Below are positions 35,880 to 47,645 of a stretch of DNA of 64,000 nt, piece by piece. Position 1 is the stretch's first letter. Every line of letters starts with the position of its first letter. Source of the DNA: Gnetum montanum (Eukaryota > Streptophyta > Gnetopsida > Gnetales > Gnetaceae); NCBI GenBank assembly GCA_015680685.1, contig MNCI01010116.1:205814-269813 (forward strand), written 5' to 3'. Below the pieces are notes generated by a model. The model had not been told where the DNA came from. It was given only the letters and a program-made list of their open reading frames with translations, and searched no databases. The position numbers and the translations under genes are program-made.

Positions 35880-38190
35880 ATGTCTTCTTCTCATAGGTGT
35901 GATGATGCTAAAACATCGATCCCTCAAGAATGCAAGGTGGTCTATACTCATCCAAATGAGTGTGTGCCTAACTTCACCTTCATCTTGCATCAGGATGAAC
36001 AACTACAATGGTGTGATATGGAAGGCAACATTGTAATGCCTCCCAATCGATCTATGCTCATGATGCTACTTTAAACTCTTAAAAAGTTAGGCATCCAAGA
36101 TCTTCAAAAGGATTACATTGTGCATGATTATGACTACTAAGACTATTGTCCCACTGAAACACAACCCGGGAGAGATTGACACCAAGAGAAGCATCATGAG
36201 TTTGTGCAGGGGAAATGGTTCACCAATCCTTTGTTCTTGCTTAACCAAGATGACAATGAGCACCCTCTCTCTAGGTCTCTCAACATGAAAATTCTCCACC
36301 CCTTAGTACTGGTGAAGGAGGCACAACCCTAAATTTATGCTCCACTATCAACAACCCAAGTTCAGGTAAAGATGGCAATCAAGGCAAGGGCTTGAAAAAG
36401 CATCAAGATGATAAGAAAATTGATGAACTTGGTCATGACAACCAAAGGGGAGTTGGCAAATACCATGGTGGTGGTAGTCCTCCTTCCCCTTCACCCTCTT
36501 CATTTGCATCTTCTTCTTCATCTTTTGGTTCTAACAGACACTGTAGAAAAAATGACCATGATGGAGGTGAACAGTGAGACAATAATGATGATCGTCAAGC
36601 CCACAATGATTGAAGGGGTAACAGAGGACATCATTGATAACAATGAAATAATGATGATAATGAGCCTTTTCTGGCAACTTGAAGCATGTTAAATATTGTA
36701 GAGGCTATTAAAATTCGAACTAGGCATGTGAAAGATAGTCGAATCAGACAACTTGATATGAACAATATTCCTAGATTTGAAGAGAGATATAATTTTGATC
36801 CATAGACACATCTTCAAGCTTTTCATGATGCTTGTGCTTTACAAAATATCAAAAACAATTGGCAAAAACTAAAGTTATTTCCTAGGACATTCATCAAGGA
36901 AGCAGAAAGCCGGTACCTACCCTTGGAGCCAATATCCATCCACAAGTTAAGTACAATGCTCGAGCTATTTAATGATAAGTATTAGACATACTCCAAAGTG
37001 TCTAATTTGAGAAGGTAGATCTAAGGATGGAAGCAAGGAAACCATGAACCCTTGGATGCCACCATGGTTAGATACTATTCTCTCATACATTGATGCCCTA
37101 GCCATGGTTATTCTTAGTGATAACAACTTCTCCATATCATAGATTGACTTAGATAAAAAATGAGGATAACTCTTGGGATCTATGCCCAAGGGAGACTATC
37201 AAAACTTAAAGCCCATCAAATTCAAAGGCTAATTGAGCACGTAGCAAAAGAGAAAGGAGAGCTAAGAAAACATGAAAGTGTAGAGTATAATAGGGATCCC
37301 TCCATCAAGAAGAGGGAAGTCTGATTTTGTGATAGTGAGGAGGAATCACCACTTGATGAGGTGGTAAACAGAAAGACCTTATTGATCCAAAAGTCTATGT
37401 CTAAAATTTTGGCTAAGATGGATAAAATGTGAGATTTTTTAAATGAAAAATTCCAAACTGCTTTGAAAATCACTGAAGAATCAAGAGAGCAAAGTAGTGA
37501 TCGCAACTGCAGGAGGTAAAAAGAAGCTAAACATGCCTACCAAAGGGGTAAGGGAAAAATTGCTACATTAGATGAAGTTGTGAAAATCAAGTTAGATGAT
37601 GATGGTGGGTGTGACATCTACCAATATGAACATCCTAAGAGATGTTACCCCATTATGTCATACTTATAGGAATCTGGGGTGTATGCTCTAAATCCACGAC
37701 TAACAAGAAGACAAGCACTGAGAAGGTTACCTTATCCTCAAGGAAATCCGAAGTAGTTTCATCAGCAACAACATTATTATCCAAGTGGAACTCCACTACA
37801 TCATATGAACAATATCAATAGTGGCACCAACCATAGTTGTGGGGGCTGCTACCACCAAGGCAGCAGTATCCTTACAAGCAACTAGACCCATATGGGTATT
37901 ATGTTCAGCAACACTTTTCTCCACATACCTTTTCCAGTCACATTTCTCCTTTCCAACATCGCTACCATCCTCCTAAATACTATAGAGCTTACTCTCCATA
38001 TTCCAAGAGGGATGCAACATTTTATCCTTATCCTCCTTTTGTTTTTGTACCTATTACTCCACCCTCAACACAACTACTTCCTACTCTATTCATGCAAAAT
38101 GAACTTCCAACTCAACTGCAACAATGTAATGCTACATCAACCAAGGATTTTGGAACCTCAAGCTCACAAAAGACGATTTTTCTGACCCAA
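35880..38190 (+). pseudogene. Gypsy gag of the plus element (broken)
   Basis: ATG at 35880 (SSSHRCDDAKTSIPQECKVV). The Retrotrans_gag core lies at about 36770-37110: LDMNNIPRFEERYNFDP, HLQAFHDACALQNIKNNWQK, LKLFPRTFIKEAE, GWKQGNHEPLDA. A degenerate zinc knuckle CDIYQYEHPKRCYP lies near 37611, followed by a Gln/Tyr/Pro-rich tail to about 38190. The core aligns with the gag of the minus element at 45595-46206 (HHLQAFYDACVWNNIDNGCQ). Several stops. Asp/Asn-rich repeats at 36540-36665 come from a GATGAT-type microsatellite. Confidence 0.82.
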
Positions 38191-38379
38191 TAGTCCTACT
38201 AAGCCCTCACAAACTCAAGTGATTGATCTTCCTACTCCTGCTTCATCCTTTGTAAATCATTCCATTAAGTCCCCTTCAAACCAAATGCTGCCCAAAATCC
38301 ATACTATTATGCTCACCCATGCTATATCTGATTTGGATCTGGGCTACCAACCTTCCTAAGAAATTATTTGATCCTGGAA

Positions 38380-41300
38380 GCCCTCTTATGTATCTACAGA
38401 TTACACCAGACGATTAGGCCAAAACAACATTCATAAGTCCCTAGGGGACCTTTGCATATCACAATATGCCTTTTAGTCTATGTAATGCTCCTACCACTTT
38501 CCAACGCGTGGTCTTAAGTATCTTTCAATAGCAAATAAGTAGCATAGTAGAAGTCTTCAAGGATGACTTCTCCACTTAAGGTGCTACATTTGAGCAAGCC
38601 TTGGACCACCTTGAGCAAGTATTGAAAAGATGTGTGGAGACAAATCTATAACTTAATTGGTAGAAGAGTCATCTCATGGTCCAAGAGAGCATTGTATTGG
38701 GGCACTGAATTTCATAGGAAGGGATCAAGGCAAACCCTGAAAAGATAAGGATCATCCAAGTAATCACTCATGAACCAACAACTATCAAAGATGTTCGATC
38801 ATTTCTTAGACACACTAGTCATTACCAATGATTCATAGAGAATTTCTCTAAGATCACGAAGTCATTGGTCAGGTTGACAAAGAAAGATGCTCCTTTCATC
38901 TGGACCAAGGAATGTAAAAGTGCATTCCAAAGCCTCAAGAAGAAGCTTGTAGAGACTCTAATTCTATGAGCACCTAATTGGTTTAGACCATTTCATATTA
39001 TCATAGATGCATCTAACTATGCCTTGGGAGTTGTACTTACATAATAGGAGGATAAGAAACATCCATATTACATCAACTACACAAGTCAAAGCATTGTGGG
39101 TGCAAAACTAAATTACATCACCATGGAAAAAGAACTAATGGTAGTGGTGTATGCTCTAGAAAAGTTTAAGCACTATGTGCTTGGATATAAAGTCTTTATG
39201 CACACTAATCACTGTGCCATCCATTTTCTCATAAACAAGCCAACGATAAGCCCCTGTGTTATATAATGGTTGGTGATCTTACAAGAGTTCAATCTTACAA
39301 TGGTAGATCAAAAGGGGACTGAGAATGTGGTTACTAATCACTTGTCTCAATTACTATGGGATAACAAAGAGGAGAAAAGCCCATTATTTGATCTATTTCC
39401 TAATGAACTCCTCTTTGCCACTGCAATAAATGAATAATTACCCATGGAATCAAAATGGTATGATGGCATCCTCACTTATCTTCTCACTTAGGAGATGCCA
39501 CAGGATCTAGATCACAGGAAGAAACAACAATTTCTTCATCGGGCTAAGTGCTTCATGGAAATTAATGGACACCTTTACAAGGTGTGTGCCGATGGTCTAG
39601 TTTCCTAGTGTGTACCTAATGTAGATTAATTATGCTTCTCCAGGATGCTCATGAACATCTTTGTGGGGGTCACTATGCTAGGAGACACATGGCTATAAAA
39701 ATCTTGATTGTAGAATACTACTAGCGCATAATTTTTAGGGATGCCCATCAATTTGTTCAATGCTATGAGCACTGTCAACAAGATGGTGGGATGATTGCAC
39801 AAATGGAGGATTCTCAATAGTGGATTCAACCACTAGAACCCTTTGACATATGGGGCATAGATTTCATGGGTTCCATCACACCCATGTCTAACAGGAATAC
39901 ATATATAATTGTTGTCGTTAACTACTGAAACAAATGGGGAAAAGCATCAACCATCAATGATTGTACATCATCCATTGCTACTCGATTTTGTACAACAAAA
40001 TGTTATGAATAGGTTTGGGATGTCACATGCACTAATTTATGATAATGAAACCCACTTTACAGGTATCACTTTTGAAAAACTCATGCAACACTTGGGGGTT
40101 GAACATAAATTAACAACATCCTATCATCCCCAGGCCAACAGTTAAGTAGAGGTAACTAACAAGGAGATTACAAAGATTCTAACAAGAACTATCAGCAAAT
40201 ATAAGAGAGACTAGAGCACAAAACTCAAAGATGCCCTTTGGACCTACCTCTCAACATGGAAACTTCCTATTGGCTACTCTCCCTATGAGTTGGTGTACTA
40301 AAAAATTTTAATGCTCCTGATTCAATTCAAGCTTTGTACACTCTCAACAGCCTGTGATATTGATCTTGACCAAAGTCTAGCACAAAAAGAAAGACTAATA
40401 GATGAAGTGTCATTAAGTCGATGTGTTGACGGGGCCCCGTTTACACAGCCACCTATCTCGGCCTATAAATAAGAGGGCCCTTTGCCTTATTTAGGCATCC
40501 TTTTGTCATTTTGTAACTAGACTCTTTTAGTTTGTTTCCATAGGAGTTAGAATATTTTCCCAGTGCATGGCCGCAGTGTGATTCTTGTAATTGTACAACA
40601 CCTTTATTCGAGTGTGACGTACTTGGACGCGCACATGATTAGACATAAAGATTGAGATTACACCATCATTGCAGCATTCACTTAGTTTAATTATTTTTGT
40701 TATTTATTACTTTCTTAGTTAATATTTATTTATCATCATTTACTATTCCTGTTGTTAAATGCAGAATGAGTACGACTTAATCACGAGCATTTAAGTGTGA
40801 CTACTTGGTAACCCAGCAGCGTACCTAGGATCTATGCTTGGTAACCCCAGTAGTAGTCGTGCACGAGGTCCAAGATGTGTACGGATGATTAAGGAACAGA
40901 TACTCATTGCACTTAGGCTAGCTTAGACACATTTCCTATTGCTCATTAGTCTAATTAATATTATCTTCCATTGTCTCTAGGAGTAACATTAGTTTAGGAT
41001 CACATCATACGTCTCACTTTGGACCAAACCATACGTGACAAAGCAATACTAGTCTAGGTGGGAAGACAGCGAACTGCGATCAACGTGTAACTGTTTAGAT
41101 ACCACAACTAGCCTATCTGCGGAGTTCGACTGAATCGTGCGTGAACGCTCGTATTCGTATGGTTGGGCGTAGGGGTACCTCGCCACTCATCACTAATCAA
41201 CCTTAACATGCTAGATGAGAATTGATTGGTAGCCTTGTCTTTGAATGAAGTGCACAAGGCATTCGCCAAGTAACGTCATAATCTTAGAATACAGAAAGTA

Positions 41301-41580
41301 AGTAAAATTCCAACCAGGAGATAAGGTTCTCTACTAGAATCCCACACACGTACCTCAGAAAACCAAATTTCAAATGTTGTCAAAGGAACCTTATATAATT
41401 GTTGAAACCTTTTCTTCTAAGGCCATGATCATATACAGACCTGAGAGGCCAAACAAAAAGCAATTGGTCAACATCCAATAAATAAAGCCTTTCCACGAAC
41501 CAAAGTAAGCTAGTGTAATAAATACCTCATTCGATGAGTAACCACACTCAATTTTTCAGATCTCCTCCTTCCAACTCAAT
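38380..41580 (+). pseudogene. Gypsy RT-RNaseH-IN of the plus element (broken, split by solo LTR)
   Basis: Starts in mid-RT (about 38430: HNMPFSLCNAPTTFQRV, then EVFKDDFST where the catalytic region of the family has FMDDF). It continues through GIKANPEKIRIIQ, FIENFSKITKSLVRLTKKDAPF (about 38830) and RNaseH DASNYALGVVLT (39006) with LNYITMEKELMVVVYALEKF. Integrase core at 39990-40260: MSHALIYDNETHFTGITFEK, TSYHPQANS, DALWTYLSTWKLPIGYSPYE. A solo LTR interrupts it at 40400-41192. The integrase C-terminus resumes at 41198 (NLNMLDEN, LNEVHKAFAK). At 41582 a GGGGGTGATG run follows, resembling a polypurine tract. Protease is absent. Confidence 0.83.
40395..41197 (+). repeat. Solo LTR with 5-bp target duplication CTAAT
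   Basis: LTR 40400-41192 (793 bp), AGATGAAGTG...CGCCACTCATCA, flanked by CTAAT at 40395-40399 and 41193-41197. It sits inside the integrase frame of the plus element, which continues across if the LTR and one CTAAT are skipped. TATA-like CCTATAAATAAG lies near 40464. CpG is well kept (GACGGGGCCCCG, GTGACGTACTTGGACGCGC), so it is younger than its host. The first base is A rather than the expected T. Confidence 0.88.
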
Positions 41581-41829
41581 TGTGGGGGTGATGTCCAATC
41601 ATACTAACCATATACATGGCTCCTTAGTTTTTCTATTTTTTGTGTTACACATTTTTGTCTTTGCAATTTGTTTCTTTTACACCTTTTTTATTTTAAATAT
41701 TTTTCCTATTTTACATCATTTTTTTTACACCATCGTTAGTACATTTAAATCTTTCTTGAATATTTTACACTTTCTTATATATTTTACTTTATTTTTAGTG
41801 TGATTTCCAACTTTTTACTAATAAACGTG

Positions 41830-42524
41830 TGATAAGTGGCGAGGTACCCCTACACTCAACCATACGAATATAAGCGTTTCACGCACAATCCGATCGAACT
41901 CCGCAAACGAGCTAGTTGTGATATCTAGATAGTTACTCATTGATCGCAGTTCGTTATCTTCCCACCTGGACTAGTATTTGCTTTGTCACGTATGTTTTAG
42001 TTTAGAGTGAGGTGTATGATGTGTTCCTAAACTAATGCTACTCTTAGAAGCGATGGAAAATAATCTTAACTAAGCTAGGAGGGAAAAGGGAGAGAGAGAG
42101 CTATACTAAGAGGAGATACGGAGAGAGAATCTAAGCTAGCCTAAGTGCGATGAGCATCCGTTCCTTAATCATCTGTACACATCTTAGGCCTCGTGCACGA
42201 CTACCACTGGGATTACCAAGCGCATGGCCCAAGTACGCTACTGGGATACTAAGTAGTCAACGTAGATGCTCGTGATTAAGTCGTACAACTAAGAAATTAA
42301 AAAATGTGGAACTAAGAAATGAACTAACTTCTACAACTAACTAAAAAACTAACTATTTCAAAATTTACTCCTCTCGTGCACCTACTTGTGTATTTATAGG
42401 CTCACGTAGGAGTCACGATATCGTGTATTCGATATGGTTATTTTGGCTGCGATACCACATACCTAATCTTGTGGATCTGATATCAAGGGTCCAATATCAC
42501 AGCCTGATGAATCACTATTCATCA
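41830..42524 (-). repeat. 3' LTR of the gag-only element
   Basis: 695 bp. Aligns with the 857-bp 5' LTR but lacks about 165 bases around the R region (equivalent of 47240-47410). Ends with the U3 array of GATATC-type palindromes and GATGAATCACTATTCATCA. (GA)n-rich AGGGAGAGAGAGAG occurs in both LTRs. Confidence 0.85.
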
Positions 42525-42536
42525 TACCCCCATGAT
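42525..42536 (-). other. Polypurine tract of the gag-only element
   Basis: ATCATGGGGGTA on the minus strand directly abuts the TGATGAATAG start of the 3' LTR. Confidence 0.7.
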
Positions 42537-44134
42537 TGAATGAAAAATTGTCCTTGAGTCAAAATGAGAACAAGCCCCATTGATTACATAGTGGATAGGT
42601 ATGGGATTATTGACTGACAGGGAATTTATTCGTGCTGTAGTGGAGAACTCAATAGAACAAAATTAGGACACAACACAAAAAATGAAAAATCACAAAATTA
42701 CAAAATTTTGTGGAACTCATGTGGTTCCAAGTGGCGGTGGCTCATCCATGGGTTACTTCCCTTTGTCTTGTGCTCCAAGCTTCCGAGATTGATACCATTG
42801 AAGAAGCGCCTGACGTTTCTCCTCTTCTATCCAAGGATTATAAGCCATCCATGCTGATGTTCCAATGTTTAATGGAGTCGACATTTTCCATGGACACGAT
42901 AGCTATGGGAACACTTGATTGGCCTTGACATGACATGTCGCAAATAACTGTTGTTCCTCTTCATAGGCTCAGGCCCTGACCTCTCCTCCTTTTGCTTGGA
43001 TAGATTATGCAGTAATAGGAGTTCCATGATGGATGTTAAATGATTGTGCCTCCTACTCGGCATGTTCTACATGAGGTCCTTGGCCTTTGCCTCCCCCTGG
43101 TCATTCAGTTGCACCTTGAGAACATCCTCCTTGTTGTCCTCTTTTATGGGCCATCTATAATCACACAAAGATCAATTGTTAGTAAGGTTATTGAAAGAAG
43201 TTCAATGATTTCATACCTTACTCATTGCCTTTAATTAATGTTGAATTCTTTGCTAGTGTGATTTTAGAGTTAGAAATTTTTTCAAGGAAGTTGCCCTAAA
43301 AGTTTAATGTCAGACCTGGTTTGTTTAGGTGACACATCAAAGGACATGTAATGGTTTTGAGGAATGTTTGATAAAATGATGACAAAGGAAAGAATAGATT
43401 TGACAATGAAGTACTCGGAAGGTATAAAATGATGTGGTGGTGTGCAACAAGTACAAATTACAAAAGTCATGCAAGTGGGTCCTCCCCAAAGCAAGTTCCT
43501 ACGTATAATGCCCTTATGTAACCACACCTTAAAATGTTTGTATGCACTAGAAGGGTTAAATGTAATTCACACCATTTTCACAAAACACATAAATGTAGAT
43601 ACCACCATGATGAGGTATGAATTCAATGCTACACAAGACACGAGTCACAAATACATGAACAGTGAGATGAGGCGAATTGTAGAAGGGATTGCAGAGAGTG
43701 GGACATGAGGTAACTAGCCGAGGGCATAATGAATCCTCAGTGTAAGGCATGATTAATGTGTCATTAACCTATTGCTCAAAAATCAGGTCCAAGTCCATTC
43801 CTCTAATCAATGACATCGCATTGTTTCATCCCAATGATAGACAACAATGAGAGCATTATGATGGCAAGGCGTACGCTCACTTGGCGTTTCGTACAAGGGA
43901 GGAGTCATTTTGCTTTGTGGCACTCTTCTTCTTTTCTCTCTCTCTCTCTCTCTTTGAAATTCTTAATCTAGAGAAGCTGCCTACCTTCAAGCATGGATGC
44001 ATGTATTTCCAGTGGGACCCCCTAGCACAACATTGAGTTTCCTTGATTGAGTGTGTTTTGATTACTCTTACCCCCATTTTTCATTAGATCTACAAGGATC
44101 TTAGTACAACTAAGCTACATGATAACTTCTACAA
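42537..44134. other. Internal region of the gag-only element without coding signal
   Basis: No retroviral motif on the minus strand. Moderately GC-balanced, with unremarkable short frames on both strands. Contains a (CT)n run at 43934-43954. Confidence 0.5.
43934..43954. repeat. (CT)n microsatellite
   Basis: About ten CT units in a row, inside the non-coding part of the gag-only element. Confidence 0.9.
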
Positions 44135-44485
44135 NNNNNNNNNNNNNNNNNNNNNNNNNNNNNNNNNNNNNNNNNNNNNNNNNNNNNNNNNNNNNNNNNN
44201 NNNNNNNNNNNNNNNNNNNNNNNNNNNNNNNNNNNNNNNNNNNNNNNNNNNNNNNNNNNNNNNNNNNNNNNNNNNNNNNNNNNNNNNNNNNNNNNNNNNN
44301 NNNNNNNNNNNNNNNNNNNNNNNNNNNNNNNNNNNNNNNNNNNNNNNNNNNNNNNNNNNNNNNNNNNNNNNNNNNNNNNNNNNNNNNNNNNNNNNNNNNN
44401 NNNNNNNNNNNNNNNNNNNNNNNNNNNNNNNNNNNNNNNNNNNNNNNNNNNNNNNNNNNNNNNNNNNNNNNNNNNNNNNNNNNNN
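44135..44485. other. Assembly gap, 351 N
   Basis: Unknown sequence inside the nested element. Open frames running through it are artefacts. Confidence 1.
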
Positions 44486-44569
44486 GGGTTCACACACTTG
44501 ATTAGAGTTGACATAGTGGTGCAAATTATAAGATGTGGTTAATTTATAAGGAGTTGACCCACTATGGTA

Positions 44570-46647
44570 CTTATGACATTAAGATGGCATGCAAGGCTCA
44601 ACATGTCTCCCCATGTGGCTATATTCATTGGGCCGCATGGCTGTTGGAGTATTGAGTGGTGTCCCTGATAAGGTAACATGAGGTGTTGGGTTTGAAGAGG
44701 AAGATGCACCAGAGTGTTGGACTTGTGCTGAGTTGGTAGATGCAGTGGTTTCTGAACTATGGTGTCCCTTTCTACTATCATGTCTAAACAAGGGATGCCT
44801 ATGATGTTGTGGAGGATTCCCATTGCTGTTGATAGTAGAAGCACAAGTAACCTTCATGGGTTGATGCTGTGGTGCAAATCCTTCGAGTACAATTGGTGGC
44901 GATGTAGAAGGAGGTGAAGGATGAGAATTTTGAAATTGAGGAGAAGTGCAAGGTACCCAAGGTGGTGGTTCTATTGGTGAGGATATAGGTTGATAATATT
45001 AAGGAGAATAATAATAATGTGGTGAGATATAGGATGTTGACCCAGTTGGGGAAACAGGATGTTGAACTTGATAAGCACTTAGGTTCGGATGGTATGAAGA
45101 GTGTAACTAGTTTGGGGATGGCCTCCCCCATGACTGGGATTGTTGCCACTATGATTGAACACAGTATTTTTTCACGAACTCTAGATGTAACATTCTTCCC
45201 CAATGTTCATGAAAATGTGACAAGATTGGGCATTGACCCTTGAGGTGATCGTACAAGCAAATGTTACATTGATACATATGATTTCCAGTTAAGCTCTTAT
45301 TCCCTTCAACCCTTCTTTCTGATTGTCTAAAGGTGTTTTATCCTATTTCTTGGGTTGCCATAACTCTATCTCCAATAATGTTGGCATATCCTCCACATTT
45401 TTCATGCATCCATTCCATCATCTTATTAATCTTTGCCTTAATTTCATCCAATGATTATAGTACTGGAATAGATGGTTTCACCTCCTTACGGTGAGTTGAT
45501 TTCTCCTCTTCATAATCATGGGCCCTTGTTGATTTTTGGGCGTGTTGAGATTTTTGAGCATTCTCCCATTTAGCCATTTCTCCTTCTTCTTTTGCTACCT
45601 GCTTAATAAGCTCTTAGAGTTGATGGGTTTGTAGTTCATATAGTTGTCTGGGGCATACATCCCTAGGGTTTTCCTTGTTTCACTATGGAGTCCATCTATG
45701 ATATGGTACATTAGCCTTTCCTTGGAGAACCCATGGCCTGGGCAGTTGTTTAACAGTGCATAACATCTTTCTAAGGCCATGTCCAAGGGTTCATGTTGTG
45801 CTTGTTTCCACTCTTGGATTTTTTTCCTCGAGGCCGACACTTTGGCATAGGTTTGATATCGTTTAGTAAAGAGTTCTACCATTGTTGGCCAACTACGGAT
45901 TAATTTTGGTTTTAACAATCTGTACCACACTTTTGCTTGGCCAACGAGTGTCATGGGAAAGAACTTAAGTTTTTGACACCCATTATCAATATTGTTCCAT
46001 ACACATGCATCGTAGAAGGCTTGTAGATGATGTTGCGGATCTAAATCATAGCCTCCAGAAAACTTAGGAAAGTTGTTTAAGTCAAGCCTGGGTAGATGGA
46101 TTTCTTTACGATGCTTGCAGGATATTCGAATGGCCTCTTGTATAGGCATTAAGCTCTTAGTGGTCGGCAGAGGTTCATCGTCACTAAGTAGGTTGTGAGT
46201 TTGCATGTGGGGATGATGTTATCCTTGTTCATGTTGGCATTCTTGATTTTCTTTGTGAGCTTGATTTTTAGTTCTACACCGATCCCTTGAAAGATAGTCA
46301 TTCGTGTCACAATTTGATGTTGAAGGAGTAGAGGAAGAGAGGGAACTATAAAACTCGTTATGACTTTTGTAAGTATTCCAATCATCCCCAAATAAGTTCT
46401 TGTTAGTTATCAAGAAGGTCTTAGGCCTTTTGGGCCTCCTCGTTCTATGGGATGTCTCATCCTCACTAGAGGTGTTAAAGTTGGATGACGAAAGTCTTTG
46501 AGTATTGTTGGGGTGTTTATGAACATAGGGGAATCCTACATAAGGTTGAGTACTCCAAACTTTATCTTCATCATCATACAATTTTTTGGTTCTCCAATGA
46601 ATTGCCTTATTCGTTGTTTTATTATCAGAATCTTATGAGAGAGACAT
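44570..46647 (-). pseudogene. Gag of the nested element (one stop, one frameshift)
   Basis: ATG at 46647, TAA a few codons later and another near 46217, otherwise one frame down to about 45595. An acidic, Ser-rich N-terminal part (SSEDETSHRTRRPKRPKTF) precedes the Retrotrans_gag core: LPRLDLNNFPKFSGGYDLDP, HHLQAFYDACVWNNIDNG, LKFFPMTLVGQAKVWYRLL, IQEWKQAQHEPLDMALERCY, NCPGHGFSKERLMYHIIDGL. A frame change near 45615 leads to a charged segment (ELIKQVAKEEGEMAKWE) and a knuckle CNICLYDHLKGQCP near 45250, then a Pro/Gln/Tyr/Ser-rich tail. It is the best-preserved gag in the nest, so the protein was under selection recently compared with its neighbours. Confidence 0.85.
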
Positions 46648-46763
46648 TGTTGTGAATTTGTATGTGATTGAATTGTAATTATTATTATTATTTTGAAAGA
46701 TATATTGTTAATACTTTGTTACAACGATCTTGTATGATATAACTATTCTAGATAACTAGCACC

Positions 46764-46783
46764 ATCCTCGACAATGGTGCCAA
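46764..46783 (-). other. Primer-binding site of the gag-only element
   Basis: TTGGCACCATTGTCGAGGAT follows the LTR end CATCA. It matches the Athila-type site TGGCGCCGTTGCCGGGGAT except for C/G-to-T/A changes typical of CpG decay. Confidence 0.7.
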
Positions 46784-47640
46784 TGATGAGTGGTGAGGTA
46801 CCCCTAAACTCAACCATACGAATATGAGCATTTCATGCACGATCCGGTCGAACTTCACAAAAGGGCTCGTTGTGGTATCTAGATAGTTACTCATTGATCG
46901 TAGTTCACTGTCTGCCCACTTGAACTAGCATTTGCTTTGTCATGTATGGTTTAGTCTAGAGTGAGGTGTATGATGTGTTCCTAAACTAATGCTACTCCTG
47001 GAGGTGATGGAAAATAATCTTAGCTAAGCTAGGAGGGAAAAGGGAGAGAGAGACCTATACTACGAGGAGATACGGAGAGAGAATCTAAGCTAGTATAAGT
47101 GCGATAAGCATCCGTTCCTTAATCATTCGTACACATCTTAGGCCTCATTCACAACTACCATTGAGATTACCAAGCCCATGGCCTGAGTACGCTACTGGGA
47201 TACTAAGCAGTCACACATAGATGCTCATTATTAAGTCGTACTCATTCCATGTTTAATAACAATAATAATTAAGTAATTAAACTAAGTGAATGCTGCAATG
47301 ATGAAGTAATCTCGATCTTTATTTCCAGTCATGTGCATGTCCAAGTACGTCACACTCGAATAAAGGATGCTGTACAATTACAATCATCACACTATGGGCA
47401 TGCACTGGGAGAAAGGGTTGAGAGGAACTAAGAAATGAACTAACTTCTACAACTAACTAAAAAACTAACTATTTCAAAAATGACTCCTCTCATGTGCCTA
47501 CTTGTGTATTTATAGGCTCATGCAGGAGTCACGATATCACATATCTAATATCGTTATTTGGGTTGCGATATTGCGTACACGATATCGTGGATCCAATATC
47601 AAGGATCCGATATCGCAGCCTGATGAATCATGGTTCATCA
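46784..47640 (-). repeat. 5' LTR of the gag-only element
   Basis: 857 bp, read on the minus strand from TGATGAACCATGATTCATCA to CACTCATCA. U3 carries GATATC-centred palindromes (47530-47625). A TATA-like TATAAATA lies at about 47507-47514. Confidence 0.85.
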
Positions 47641-47645
47641 ACATG

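Larger units (their letters stand above)
41825..47645 (-). mobile_element. Non-autonomous gag-only LTR element nested in the plus element
   Basis: Minus-strand element 41830-47640. 5' LTR 47640-46784, PBS just inside it, gag 46647-44570, PPT ATCATGGGGGTA (42536-42525) and 3' LTR 42524-41830. Flanks are ACGTG (41825-41829) and ACATG (47641-47645), a 5-bp duplication with one difference. Between gag and PPT (about 2 kb plus a 351-base gap) no protease, RT, RNaseH or integrase motif is visible. The gap is too short to hide a full pol unless its size is only nominal. Confidence 0.82.

Noticed and set aside
41534-41803. Hydrophobic 89-codon frame that looks like a membrane protein
   Set aside because: It is a T-rich stretch overlapping the integrase tail in another frame; Phe/Leu/Ile richness is compositional.
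44110-44524. Long open frames across 44135-44485
   Set aside because: They are made of N; the gap gives no coding information.
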